NCBI GenBank assembly: GCA_902799465.1
Contig: CADCAS010000010.1
Span: forward strand, 1 to 36,705
Source of the DNA: an uncultured Eubacteriales bacterium
GTDB taxonomy: Bacteria; Bacillota; Clostridia; Christensenellales; Aristaeellaceae
DNA length: 36,705 bases
Reading direction: 5' to 3'
Below the pieces are notes generated by a model. The model was not told where the DNA came from and did not search any database. It saw only the letters and a program-made list of their open reading frames with translations. Position 1 is the stretch's first letter. Each line of letters begins with the position of its first letter. Positions 25,209 through 32,662 of this stretch are shown piece by piece. A program made the translations under genes and the position numbers.

Positions 25209-26426
25209 TCAAACGTCCTCCACGTCATACATATCGCTGGAGGTATCCTTGCCCAGCATGCCGAGGCGGTGGTGGAAGGGGATGTTGGAGTTGGGATAGC
25301 GCTTGTAGAAGAGCTGGCGGATGCGCTCCATGACCATGGAGCCGGTATCGTAGTTGACGGTGGGCAGCAGCAGGGCCACGACGGTGGGCGCGAAGTGGGT
25401 GATGATGTCGCCCTTGCGCAGATTGACCCGGAGGATCTCGATGAGCCCGGCCATGATGTTGTCCTGGCGGATGTAGTCCACCTGGCTGTCGTCCGCGTCG
25501 CCGATCATGATGACGCCCAGGAACATGGTGGTGCCCAGCCGCTCCAGATTGCGCATCTCCAGGTTGTAAATCTCCTTGAACATGTTGTAGTCGCACACGA
25601 ACGCGCCGCGCTCGTTGGCGGACTGGCGAAGCTCGTTGCGGATGGCGTCCAGGTTGAACTTCAGGGAGCGGCGGGAGCGGTTCAGCTGGGCATAGAACTC
25701 CCGCATGTTCTCGCTGGGCTCCGCGCCCAGGTAGCGGTAGGTGATGTTGGCGGCGTGGCGATACTGTGCCATGGCGTCGCTGACCCGGTTGAGCTGGACC
25801 ATGGCCTTCATCAGCTCGATGTGGAGGCGGTCGTCGAAGTTGTCCACCTCCAGGGCTGTGCGACAGACCGCGCTGATGTCGTTGTACGCCTCGGTCTCCC
25901 GGAGCAGCTCTATGTAATTGTACACCGCGTCCAGATACTGCCGGTGCAGGCGCTCGGCGTAGGCCGCCTCCTCCTCCAGCGCGCCGGTCTGGTAGAGGTC
26001 GCCCTTGTACAGCTGCAACAGCTGGCTGTACAGCTCCCCCTTGGTATTGGGGTCTCGCGCCTTGTCGATCTGCTCGAACAGGTCGATGAGCTCCAGCAGA
26101 TCCACGCGCACGTTCTCGCGGCTCTCCCAGTGGTACGCGCCCCGGTCCGAAACCACGCACGCGCCCAGGCCCGGGGCCATCTGGTTGAGCATGCCGCGCG
26201 TGCGGCTGACCAGGGTCTTGAGCGCGTTCTCCGGGTTGGTCACCACGTTTTCGGACCACAGCTCCCGCAGCAGCCGCTGGTTCGGCACCTGGCGGCCCCT
26301 GTGCAGGATCAAAAACGCGATCAGAGCCGACCCCTTACGGGAGCGCGTCACCGGATTCTCGATGCGCTGCTCGTCGATGAAGATCAGATAGCTCCCCATC
26401 ATCTGTATTCTTACGCTGTGCTCCAT
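25209..26426 (-). CDS. BTAD-domain transcriptional regulator with degenerate GGDEF-like C-terminus
   Basis: 405-aa SARP-like regulator. An OmpR-type winged helix covers ~1-95 (RKGSALIAFLILHRGRQV, then LVSRTRGMLNQ) and a TPR-like bacterial activator domain ~100-245. The C-terminal ~275-395 resembles a nucleotide cyclase fold: FLGVIMIGD and LRKGDIITHF, then VVALLLP where GGDEF should stand (HFAPTVV instead), so catalysis is lost and it may bind a ligand or a partner. The ATG at 26426 is 9 nt after AGGGG; an upstream ATG at 26435 overlaps that site. It lies 82 bp after an HPt gene on the same strand. Confidence 0.85.
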   Translation of the reverse strand: MEHSVRIQMMGSYLIFIDEQRIENPVTRSRKGSALIAFLILHRGRQVPNQRLLRELWSENVVTNPENALKTLVSRTRGMLNQMAPGLGACVVSDRGAYHWESRENVRVDLLELIDLFEQIDKARDPNTKGELYSQLLQLYKGDLYQTGALEEEAAYAERLHRQYLDAVYNYIELLRETEAYNDISAVCRTALEVDNFDDRLHIELMKAMVQLNRVSDAMAQYRHAANITYRYLGAEPSENMREFYAQLNRSRRSLKFNLDAIRNELRQSANERGAFVCDYNMFKEIYNLEMRNLERLGTTMFLGVIMIGDADDSQVDYIRQDNIMAGLIEILRVNLRKGDIITHFAPTVVALLLPTVNYDTGSMVMERIRQLFYKRYPNSNIPFHHRLGMLGKDTSSDMYDVEDV

Positions 26427-26508
26427 TGAAGTCATCCCCTGCCCGCGCTTACTAAATCGTTTTCCCTAATCGACATACGAATAAGAGGCGTCGCTTTCCG
26501 CCCGCGCG

Positions 26509-26853
26509 TCAGTCTACGAGCTTCCTGGCCTCGGCCAGCGCCGCGTTCACCTGGGCGTGCAGGGCGCTCACGTCGCCCATCTCATTCTTGCCCCGCAGTG
26601 CCTCTGTGAGGGCGCTGATGGGCGTGTAGATGGGCGTCAGGGCCAGGTTGCCGATGGCCCCCTTCAGCCCGTGCGCCGCCTCAAAGGCCGCCGAGGCGTC
26701 CCCCGCGGCGATGGCCTCGTCCAGCTTGTCAAAGTTCTTGTCGGCAAGGCCCATGCCCACCAGGCGCAGATAGAAGGCCTCGTTGTTGAAGCAGCGCCCC
26801 ATGCCTTCATCCACATTTGCGCCGTAGGCCCGCAGGCCGTCCAATGTCAGCAT
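26509..26853 (-). CDS. HPt (histidine phosphotransfer) domain protein
   Basis: 114-aa four-helix phosphorelay protein. The phosphate-accepting His61 lies in AAHGLKGAIGNL, close to the HPt consensus AHxLKGxxxxL. There is no kinase or receiver domain in this protein or nearby, so its partners are elsewhere. Co-transcription with the BTAD regulator suggests a signalling unit. The ATG at 26853 follows GAGGGGA; the frame is open to 26880 without a better site. Confidence 0.85.
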   Translation of the reverse strand: MLTLDGLRAYGANVDEGMGRCFNNEAFYLRLVGMGLADKNFDKLDEAIAAGDASAAFEAAHGLKGAIGNLALTPIYTPISALTEALRGKNEMGDVSALHAQVNAALAEARKLVD

Positions 26854-26930
26854 ATTCGCATTCCCCTCTCCACGCCCCAAAAGGGCGCGGCCTGGATAAA
26901 GTTACCTATATAATTATGCCTGTAATTAAA

Positions 26931-26958
26931 ATTATAACATATGGATTTACAGTGTCAA
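26931..26958 (-). promoter_or_regulatory. Promoter of the HPt-BTAD operon
   Basis: On the minus strand a consensus -35 TTGACA (26953-26958), 16-bp spacer and -10 TATAAT (26931-26936). Confidence 0.8.
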
Positions 26959-27031
26959 CCATCAATGTAGGCATTTTTATGAATAAGGGGGGAAGGCGTG
27001 TTATGAGGCGCTTTCTCTGTGGTATCATCCC

Positions 27032-27123
27032 GGAGTGGAGAGTTGGGAGCGGAGTGTGACCAGTTGAATAGCGGGCTGACGCGCTTTCACTGAAGTTCCC
27101 GCTCGCCACTTTCAACTCCCAAC
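27032..27123. repeat. Possible degenerate heptad-armed repeat
   Basis: GGAGAGTTGGGAGCGGAG faces CACTTTCAACTCCCAAC across a 60-bp centre containing GCGGGCTGACGCG. The arm units are far less regular than in the other copies. Confidence 0.4.
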
Positions 27124-27151
27124 GCCTTATTTGCTAAAGCCCAACCCGGAG

Positions 27152-27180
27152 TTGCCCGCGGCGGTGATTTCTGGTATAAT
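27152..27180 (+). promoter_or_regulatory. Promoter of the DUF6922-type gene
   Basis: -35 TTGCCC (27152-27157), 17-bp spacer, extended -10 TGGTATAAT (hexamer 27175-27180). AAAGGAG follows shortly before the ATG at 27207. Confidence 0.7.
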
Positions 27181-27206
27181 GCTCTCGTGAAAGGAGATGG
27201 TCTGAG

Positions 27207-27506
27207 ATGACGTTCCAACCCTCGGAGGAGGCCTTTCGGCGCATGCTGGAGGAGATGCGTCCGCTGTTCTGGGATACGGACGTGCAGGCGCTGGACCGGG
27301 ACCGCAACGCGCCCTATATCATCGCCCGGCTGCTGAACCTGGGCGGCATGCGCGGCTATATCTGGACGGTCGACCTGTTCACCGAACAGCAGATCGCCGA
27401 CGCGGTGATCCGGCGCCGGGACCTTCGCCCCGTGGTGCGCAGCTTCATGGCGCGGCGGCTGAATATTCCTCAAGAGCGCCTGGTCCAGACCCCATCCTGG
27501 AGGTAG
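27207..27506 (+). CDS. DUF6922-like small protein, probable AbiE-type antitoxin partner
   Basis: 99-aa soluble protein. FWDTDVQALDRDRNAPYIIARLLNLGGMRG is the pattern of the DUF6922 family (here at ~21-50): a Phe-Trp-Asp start, then a helical region with RLL-x-GG and a Trp. Such proteins usually precede a nucleotidyltransferase-like AbiEii toxin gene. That expected partner starts 3 bp downstream, but only its first ~25 codons remain. GGAGATGG precedes the ATG. Function is inferred only from the arrangement. Confidence 0.65.
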   Translation: MTFQPSEEAFRRMLEEMRPLFWDTDVQALDRDRNAPYIIARLLNLGGMRGYIWTVDLFTEQQIADAVIRRRDLRPVVRSFMARRLNIPQERLVQTPSWR

Positions 27507-27509
27507 CGC

Positions 27510-27608
27510 ATGTACGAGAAGATATTGGACGCGAAGCGGCTCGGGCTATTGCGCGACCTGACGTCGCAGGATGTTGAACGGAATATGTCGGCCTACTCCC
27601 TGCCCCCA
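27510..27608 (+). pseudogene. Truncated start of an AbiEii-like nucleotidyltransferase gene
   Basis: An ATG with a good GGAGG site begins MYEKILDAKRLGLLRDL, similar to the start of AbiEii/AbiGii-type toxin proteins that follow DUF6922 genes. The similarity stops after about 20 residues, the G-G-T-A-L nucleotidyltransferase core never appears, and the frame runs into the terminator at 27608. The rest was probably deleted when the pot operon became adjacent. Confidence 0.5.
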
Positions 27609-27648
27609 AAAAGCATCCCCGGCCGCAGCGGGCCGGGGATGCTTTTTT
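27608..27648. terminator. Strong bidirectional terminator
   Basis: 13-bp stem AGCATCCCCGGCC/GGCCGGGGATGCT with A's on the left and TTTTTT on the right, so it works in both directions. It ends the potABCD operon on the minus strand. Confidence 0.93.
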
Positions 27649-27658
27649 GGGGGTCGTG

Positions 27659-28714
27659 TTACATCAGGATATCCATCCACACATCGTCATACAGGTAGGC
27701 GACGTCGGAGATGTCGTTGTAGTATTCGCAGCGGGCGACCATCTCCTCGGTGGGATTCATGGCGGTGGAGGCGAGCTCCTCCTCGCTGAGGTTTTCCACG
27801 ACCTGGGTGATGGGGGAGGAGTAGTAGATGTAGTCCATGTTCTTCTGGGCGATGTCGGGGCGGCACATGAAGTTGATGAAGCACTCGGCGGCGGCCTTGT
27901 TGGCGGCGCCCTTGGGGATGCACATGCCGTCCACCCAGATGTTGGAGCCCTCGTCGGGGATGACGTAGGCCAGCTTGTCGTTCTTCTCCATGGCGTACAG
28001 GGCGTCGCCGGAGTACATCACGGCCATGGCGGCCTCGTTGGCGACCATCTTGTCCTTGGCCTGATCCAGGATGTAGCCGGCCACCAGGCCCGCGTCCTTC
28101 TGGTTCAGCAGCCACTCGCCGGCCTGGGCGAGCTCGCCCTCGTCGCGGCTGTTCATGCTGTAGCCCAGCACCTTCAGCGCCAGGCCCAGGGTGTCGCGCA
28201 CGGAGTCCATCATGAAGATGCTGCCGGCGTAGCGCTCATCCAGCAGGGCGTTCCAGCTGGTGATGGGCTCGGTCACCATGTCGGTGTTGTAGAGGATGCC
28301 CAGGGTGCCCCACATGTAGGGGATGGAGTGGGCGTTGCCGGGATCGTAGCTGGGATCGCGCAGGCTGGGCAGCACGTTCTCCAGATTGGGGATGTTGTTC
28401 AGGTCCAGCTCCTCCAGCAGGTCCTCCTTCATCAGGCGCTCGATCATGTATTCGGAGGGGATGATCACGTCGTAGCTGCCCGCGCCGGTGGACACGCGGG
28501 TGTACATGTCCTCGTTCTGGGAGAAGTTGACGTAGTTCACGTGGATGCCCGTCTCCTGCTCGAAGATGTCCAGCACCTCGAGGTCGATGTAGTCGTACCA
28601 GTTGTAGACGGTGATCTCGGTCCCGGCGAAGGGCTTGTCTCCCTCGGCGCAGGCGGCGACGGCGATGGCGCAGGTCATGATGGCGACCAGCAGCATGATG
28701 GCGAGCTTTTTCAT
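27659..28714 (-). CDS. potD: Spermidine/putrescine ABC transporter substrate-binding protein
   Basis: 351-aa exported solute-binding protein delivering polyamines to PotBC. The signal peptide MKKLAIMLLVAIMTCAIAV is followed by VAACAEG, with a Cys that could be a lipobox. The mature part starts ITVYNWYDYIDLEVLDIFE, the PotD signature, and contains FSQNEDMYTRV, YDVIIPSEYM, VPYMWG-like IPYMWGTLGI and a C-terminal YYNDISDVA. Polyamine-binding acids are likely, but ligand preference cannot be read. AAAGGA lies 8 nt before the ATG at 28714. It is the last gene of the operon, 60 bp after potC, with a hairpin and a TATAAT box in the gap. Confidence 0.94.
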   Translation of the reverse strand: MKKLAIMLLVAIMTCAIAVAACAEGDKPFAGTEITVYNWYDYIDLEVLDIFEQETGIHVNYVNFSQNEDMYTRVSTGAGSYDVIIPSEYMIERLMKEDLLEELDLNNIPNLENVLPSLRDPSYDPGNAHSIPYMWGTLGILYNTDMVTEPITSWNALLDERYAGSIFMMDSVRDTLGLALKVLGYSMNSRDEGELAQAGEWLLNQKDAGLVAGYILDQAKDKMVANEAAMAVMYSGDALYAMEKNDKLAYVIPDEGSNIWVDGMCIPKGAANKAAAECFINFMCRPDIAQKNMDYIYYSSPITQVVENLSEEELASTAMNPTEEMVARCEYYNDISDVAYLYDDVWMDILM

Positions 28715-28748
28715 TTGCAGCATCCTTTCGTGAATGGGATTATATGCG

Positions 28749-28764
28749 ATCGCCCGGGGGCGAT
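28749..28764 (-). promoter_or_regulatory. Hairpin in the potC-potD gap, next to a TATAAT box
   Basis: ATCGCCC/GGGCGAT forms a perfect 7-bp stem. A TATAAT on the minus strand follows at about 28739-28744. Together they could give potD extra expression or protect its transcript. Confidence 0.45.
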
Positions 28765-28774
28765 GCGTGCGGGG

Positions 28775-29563
28775 TCAGCTCAGCTCCTCCAGCTTCGTCC
28801 GACGGTTGATGAGGATCAGCAAGAGCAGTATGCTGACGAACATCAGGGTGGACAGGGCGTACATGGTGGGCTTGACGCCCAGCTTGGTGGAGGAATAGAC
28901 GATGCGGGACAGGTTGGGGTACATGTCGGAGGAGGTGAAGTAGGAGATGACGAAGTCGTCCAGCGACATGGTGAAGGCCAGCATCGCACCGGTGAAGATG
29001 CCGGGGGTGATCTCGGGAATGATGACCTTGTACAGCGCCTTCATCGGGTGGCAGCCCAGATCCAGCGCGGCCTCGTAGAGGTTGGGGTTCATCTGCCTGA
29101 GCTTGGGCATCACCGAGAACAGCACGTAGGGGATGTCGAAGGCGATGTGGGCCATAATCATGGTCCACTTGCCCAGCGGCACCTTTGCGAACAGGAACAT
29201 CAGCATCAGCGACACGCCGGTGACGATGTCCGGGGTGGTCATGGGCAGGTAGGACACGTTGATCAGCAGATCCGCCATGCCCTTTTTCATGGCGTGCATG
29301 CCGATGACGCCCAGCGTGCCGATGATGGTGGAGGCGATGGTGGCGATGACGGCCACCTCAAGGGTGGTCTCCAGCGCGCCCAGGATCACGGGATCGCGGA
29401 ACAGCTCGCCGTACCACCGGAGGGTGAAGCCCGCCCACTGGGAGCGGGACACCGAGGCGTTGAAGGACAGCCCGATCATCACCAGGATGGGCGCGTACAG
29501 AAAGACCAGCACCAGCGCCATCCAGACCGCCCGGAAGATCCGGGAACCGCGCTTGACGCTCAC
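28775..29563 (-). CDS. potC: Polyamine ABC transporter permease PotC
   Basis: 262-aa inner-membrane permease with six predicted helices. The binding-protein-dependent transport motif EAALDLGCHPMKALYKVIIP (about 165-184) is the EAA loop that docks on the ATPase PotA. TM segments include WMALVLVFLYAPILVMIGL near the N-terminus. It starts with GTG overlapping the potB stop (GTGA) and preceded by GGGAGGTGG. In the complete complex PotB and PotC form the channel. Confidence 0.93.
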   Translation of the reverse strand: MSVKRGSRIFRAVWMALVLVFLYAPILVMIGLSFNASVSRSQWAGFTLRWYGELFRDPVILGALETTLEVAVIATIASTIIGTLGVIGMHAMKKGMADLLINVSYLPMTTPDIVTGVSLMLMFLFAKVPLGKWTMIMAHIAFDIPYVLFSVMPKLRQMNPNLYEAALDLGCHPMKALYKVIIPEITPGIFTGAMLAFTMSLDDFVISYFTSSDMYPNLSRIVYSSTKLGVKPTMYALSTLMFVSILLLLILINRRTKLEELS

Positions 29564-30384
29564 CAGAGACCACCTCCCTGGTTATCCGGGTCCACCTTGC
29601 GCAGAAAGCCGATGGAGATCAGGATCAGCACCAGCATCATCAGCGAGAAGGAGCTGCCGATGTTCCAGCGGTTGGGGTTGGAGGACTGGTTGAAGATGTA
29701 GTCGATCAGGTCGCCGGCCAGGCGCAGCTTGCCGTTTGACAGCAGCGTGGAGATGGCGAAGGAGGTCACCGCGGGCATGAACACCATCGTCACGCCGGAC
29801 ACGATCCCCGGCACGCTCATGGGCAGCACCACGCGGGACATCACCCGCAGCGGGTTCGCGCCCAGATCCTCGGCGGCCTCGATGACGGACCAGTCCATCT
29901 TCTTGAGCACCGTGTAGATGGGCAGCACCATGAAGGGCAGGTAGTTGTACACCAGGCCCATCAGCACCGCGCCCTCGGTGCCGATGAATTTGATCTGACC
30001 CAGGTGCAGCGCGGCCAGCGCGGAGTTGATCACGCCGTTGTCGTCCAGCAGGGTCATCATGGCGTAGGTGCGCAGCAGCAGATTCATCCACATGGGCAGC
30101 AGGATCAGCACCACCAGCGACTGGGTGCGGTTCAGTCCCCGCCCCGCCAGGAACCAGGCGGTGGGATAGCCGATGAGCAGGCACAGCGCCGTGCAGTACA
30201 CCGCCAGCTTGAGGCTGCGGATGATGACGGCGGCGTAGCGGGGCTTGGAGAACTCGGCGAAGTTGGACAGCGTGAACGCGCCGTCCGGGGTGGTGAAGGC
30301 GTACCACAGCACGAACACCAGCGGCACCACCGCGAACAGCAGCATCCACAGCGCGTAGGGCGTGGCATACCAGGAACGCTTCAT
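29560..30384 (-). CDS. potB: Polyamine ABC transporter permease PotB
   Basis: 274-aa inner-membrane permease, partner of PotC. About six helices; the EAA loop EAAEDLGANPLRVMSRVVLP is in the second half (~165-184). The start ATG follows AAGGAGG and begins 3 bp after potA. The stop overlaps the potC start by 4 bp, indicating tightly coupled translation. Confidence 0.93.
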   Translation of the reverse strand: MKRSWYATPYALWMLLFAVVPLVFVLWYAFTTPDGAFTLSNFAEFSKPRYAAVIIRSLKLAVYCTALCLLIGYPTAWFLAGRGLNRTQSLVVLILLPMWMNLLLRTYAMMTLLDDNGVINSALAALHLGQIKFIGTEGAVLMGLVYNYLPFMVLPIYTVLKKMDWSVIEAAEDLGANPLRVMSRVVLPMSVPGIVSGVTMVFMPAVTSFAISTLLSNGKLRLAGDLIDYIFNQSSNPNRWNIGSSFSLMMLVLILISIGFLRKVDPDNQGGGLW

Positions 30385-30387
30385 GGG

Positions 30388-31473
30388 CTACGCCTCCTTC
30401 GGCAGCTTGTGCATGATGTGGATGTTGTAGGGCACGATGGTCATGCCCACGCGGGTGCCCGCGGGCTGCATGGTGGTGGACTGGACCTTCCAGCGGTAAT
30501 CCCCGGACCGGATCATCATCTCGTAGTGGACGCCCTTGAAGATGACGCTCTCCACCACGCCGGTGAGCATGCCCACGTCCTCGCCCACGATCATGATGTC
30601 CTCGGGACGGATGACCACGTCCACCGGCTCGTTGGTGGCGAAGCCCTCGTCCACGCACTGGAACTCGGTGTCGGAGAACTTCACCAGGTCGTCCTCCAGC
30701 ATGACGCCGTCGATGATGTTGCTCTCGCCGATGAAGTCCGCCACGAAGGCGTTCTTCGGCTCGTCGTAGATGCCCTTGGGGTCGCCGATCTGCTGGATGC
30801 GGCCCCCGTTCATGACCACGATGGTGTCCGACATGGTCAGGGCTTCCTCCTGATCGTGGGTGACGTAGATGAAGGTGATGCCCAGCTGCTGCTGCATGGC
30901 CTTCAGCTCCAGCTGCATCTCCTTGCGCAGCTTGAGATCCAGCGCGCCCAGCGGCTCGTCCAGCAGCAGCACCTCGGGCTCGTTCACCAGCGCCCGGGCG
31001 ATGGCGATGCGCTGCTGTTGGCCGCCGGACAGCGCGTTGGTGGAGCGCTTCTCGTAGCCCTCCATCTTCACCAGCTTCAGCATCCGCGTCACCCGCCGCG
31101 CGATCTCCGCCTTCATCTCCGCCCGGCTGCCGCAGCCCAGCTGCTCGGGCTTTTTCAGGTTCAGCCCGAAGGCGATGTTGTCGTACACGTTCAGGTGGTT
31201 GAACAGCGCGTACTTCTGGAACACCGTGTTGATGCGGCGCTTGTAGGGGGGAATGCCCGTCATGTCCTTGCCCTTAAACAGCACCTCGCCGGTGGTGGGC
31301 ATCTCAAACCCGCCCAGGATGCGCAAAAGCGTGGTCTTGCCGCAGCCCGAGGGGCCCAGCAGCGTCACAAACTCGCGCTTGCGGATATACAGATTCATTT
31401 CGTGCAATACCTGCGTATCGCCAAAGCTCTTCGAGACCCCTTTGATCTCGATCAGGCGGGTATCCTGGATCAT
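30388..31473 (-). CDS. potA: Polyamine ABC transporter ATPase PotA
   Basis: 361-aa cytoplasmic ATP-binding subunit driving polyamine import. Walker A GPSGCGKT (40-47), Q-loop Gln86, signature LSGGQ (148-152), Walker B VLLLDEP (168-174), His switch in VTHDQEEA. The C-terminal ~240-361 is the TOBE/regulatory domain ([11 protein letters not shown], then [11 protein letters not shown]). Start ATG 31473 with AGGAG 9 nt upstream. It is the first gene of the operon. A palindrome-like site (31504-31520) upstream is shared with the neighbouring regulator. Confidence 0.95.
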   Translation of the reverse strand: MIQDTRLIEIKGVSKSFGDTQVLHEMNLYIRKREFVTLLGPSGCGKTTLLRILGGFEMPTTGEVLFKGKDMTGIPPYKRRINTVFQKYALFNHLNVYDNIAFGLNLKKPEQLGCGSRAEMKAEIARRVTRMLKLVKMEGYEKRSTNALSGGQQQRIAIARALVNEPEVLLLDEPLGALDLKLRKEMQLELKAMQQQLGITFIYVTHDQEEALTMSDTIVVMNGGRIQQIGDPKGIYDEPKNAFVADFIGESNIIDGVMLEDDLVKFSDTEFQCVDEGFATNEPVDVVIRPEDIMIVGEDVGMLTGVVESVIFKGVHYEMMIRSGDYRWKVQSTTMQPAGTRVGMTIVPYNIHIMHKLPKEA

Positions 31474-31503
31474 GGGCTACAACTCCTGCGTTTTGTCGGT
31501 ATG

Positions 31504-31520
31504 GTTCGGATCGCTTAAAC
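31504..31520. promoter_or_regulatory. Putative XRE-cupin operator upstream of potA
   Basis: GTTTAAGCGATCCGAAC on the minus strand is 17 bp long and resembles the sites at 32382 and 32500. It lies 31 bp before the potA start. Confidence 0.55.
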
Positions 31521-31539
31521 AACCACGGTAAGACGGAGA

Positions 31540-31820
31540 GAATTGGGAATTGGGAATTGGAAATTGGGAATTATGAATGGCTTGGCTGTGGAGGGACGTT
31601 GGAGCGTCGCCCGCCAGGTCCTACGTATTGTTTCGGTGTAACTGTTCAGTCGTTGACTCCTTCCGACCCGCTTCGCGGGCCACCTCCCTCAAAGAGGGAG
31701 GCTTTTGGGGCCCCGTCCAGGCTCCCTCTCCGAGGATAGTTGGTTTAACATTGGCTGCGCCGCGGGGTTCGCGACATCCGCCAACCCCAATTCCCAATTC
31801 CCCATTTCCAATTCCCAATT
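31540..31820 (+). repeat. Heptad-armed repeat, copy R7 (composite core)
   Basis: The left arm (31540-31573) has GGAATTG units and the right arm (31788-31820) the complementary AATTCCC units. The left core end matches R3/R4 (GAATGGCTTGGCTG to TTTCGGT). After 31638 a different sequence is inserted, starting with GTAACTGTTCAGTC and including CCTCCCTC/GAGGGAGG. The same 14-mer recurs at 36622. The right arm supplies the stop codon end of the XRE-cupin gene. Confidence 0.8.
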
Positions 31821-32358
31821 AAAATGAAGGTGGTGTGGAGACCCACAGCACCCGGCACGGGCCCTTGCCGGCGTTGACCAGCTTGTGGGGGGCGGTGGGG
31901 CGGAAGTAGAAGCTCTCGTCGCGCCGCACGCGCTCGGTGCGGTCGCCCAGCACAATGCGGATGGTGCCGGAGAGCACGTAGCCGAACTCCTCGCCCTCGT
32001 GGGGGTCGTCCTCGTCGGTCTCGCCGCCGGGGGCCATCTCCACCAGTATGGGCTCCATCTGGTTCTTCTGCGCCGAGGGGATCAGCCAGCGGATCATGCC
32101 CTTCAGGCCCTCAGGGTCCTCCTTGACGAAGATATCCTCCGCGCCGAACACCAGCTTCTCGTCGCCCTTGGCGAAAAAAGTGGGCAGGTCGCTGCCCAGG
32201 GATTCCAGCAGGTCGGACAGGGTGTCCAGAGAGGGCGAGGTCAGGTCCCGCTCCAGCAGGGAGATGAAGCTCTTCGACAGCTCGCAGCGGTCCGCCAGCT
32301 CCTCCTGGGTCAGTCCCCGCTGCAAGCGCAGCCTGCGTATCTTGTCACCGATCTTCAC
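31819..32358 (-). CDS. XRE-family regulator with cupin sensor domain
   Basis: 179-aa DNA-binding repressor of the PuuR-like arrangement. A helix-turn-helix covers ~1-60 (LRLQRGLTQEELADRCELSK, then SFISLLERDLTSP), then a cupin beta barrel (~100-179) with HEGEEFGYVLSG and APHKLVN metal/ligand motifs. Relatives control polyamine or amino-acid uptake, and its position directly upstream of potABCD suggests the same role here. Start GTG 32358, 7 nt after GGAGG. Its promoter and operator-like site are close by. The stop lies at the end of repeat R7. Confidence 0.88.
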   Translation of the reverse strand: MKIGDKIRRLRLQRGLTQEELADRCELSKSFISLLERDLTSPSLDTLSDLLESLGSDLPTFFAKGDEKLVFGAEDIFVKEDPEGLKGMIRWLIPSAQKNQMEPILVEMAPGGETDEDDPHEGEEFGYVLSGTIRIVLGDRTERVRRDESFYFRPTAPHKLVNAGKGPCRVLWVSTPPSF

Positions 32359-32381
32359 GCCGCTACCTCCAAACCCCGCGG

Positions 32382-32398
32382 GTTTAAGATTACTAAAC
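32382..32398. promoter_or_regulatory. Putative XRE-cupin autoregulatory operator
   Basis: GTTTAAGATTACTAAAC, 17 bp, imperfect inverted repeat. It lies just downstream of the gene's own -10, between promoter and GTG start, a position suited to repression. Confidence 0.6.
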
Positions 32399-32413
32399 TT
32401 TTGATTGAATTAT

Positions 32414-32442
32414 ATTAAACCATCATTCCGCTTCCATGTCAA
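32414..32442 (-). promoter_or_regulatory. Promoter of the XRE-cupin gene
   Basis: On the minus strand -35 TTGACA (32437-32442), 17-bp spacer and -10 TTTAAT (32414-32419). Confidence 0.7.
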
Positions 32443-32499
32443 TATACTTTCGCCCCACTTCCCGTTAAAGTTGTGCGTAGTTAAATCATGCGACCAAAA

Positions 32500-32516
32500 G
32501 TTTAGTGAAGCTGAAC
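32500..32516. promoter_or_regulatory. Putative XRE-cupin operator upstream of the helicase
   Basis: GTTTAGTGAAGCTGAAC, 17 bp, with half-sites GTTTAG and CTGAAC; ends 18 bp before the -35 of the helicase promoter. Confidence 0.5.
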
Positions 32517-32533
32517 AATTCCCACCGCCCGGC

Positions 32534-32562
32534 TTGACGTTTTGTAAAAAAAAGGGTATGAT
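32534..32562 (+). promoter_or_regulatory. Promoter of the SNF2 helicase gene
   Basis: -35 TTGACG (32534-32539), 17-bp spacer and -10 TATGAT (32557-32562). It leaves a ~95-nt leader before the ATG at 32663. Confidence 0.75.
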
Positions 32563-32662
32563 GGAAGGAAATAAGACATCAGGCATCGGCGGGGTCTTGG
32601 CGACTTTAGAAACACGCTCTAATGCCTGTTTACCCCACGATCTTCGAAAGGATGTTTCAGGC

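Noticed and set aside
32405..32662. N-terminal extension of the helicase to 32405
   Set aside because: The stretch contains the gene's promoter and an operator-like site; the ATG at 32663 has its own ribosome binding site.
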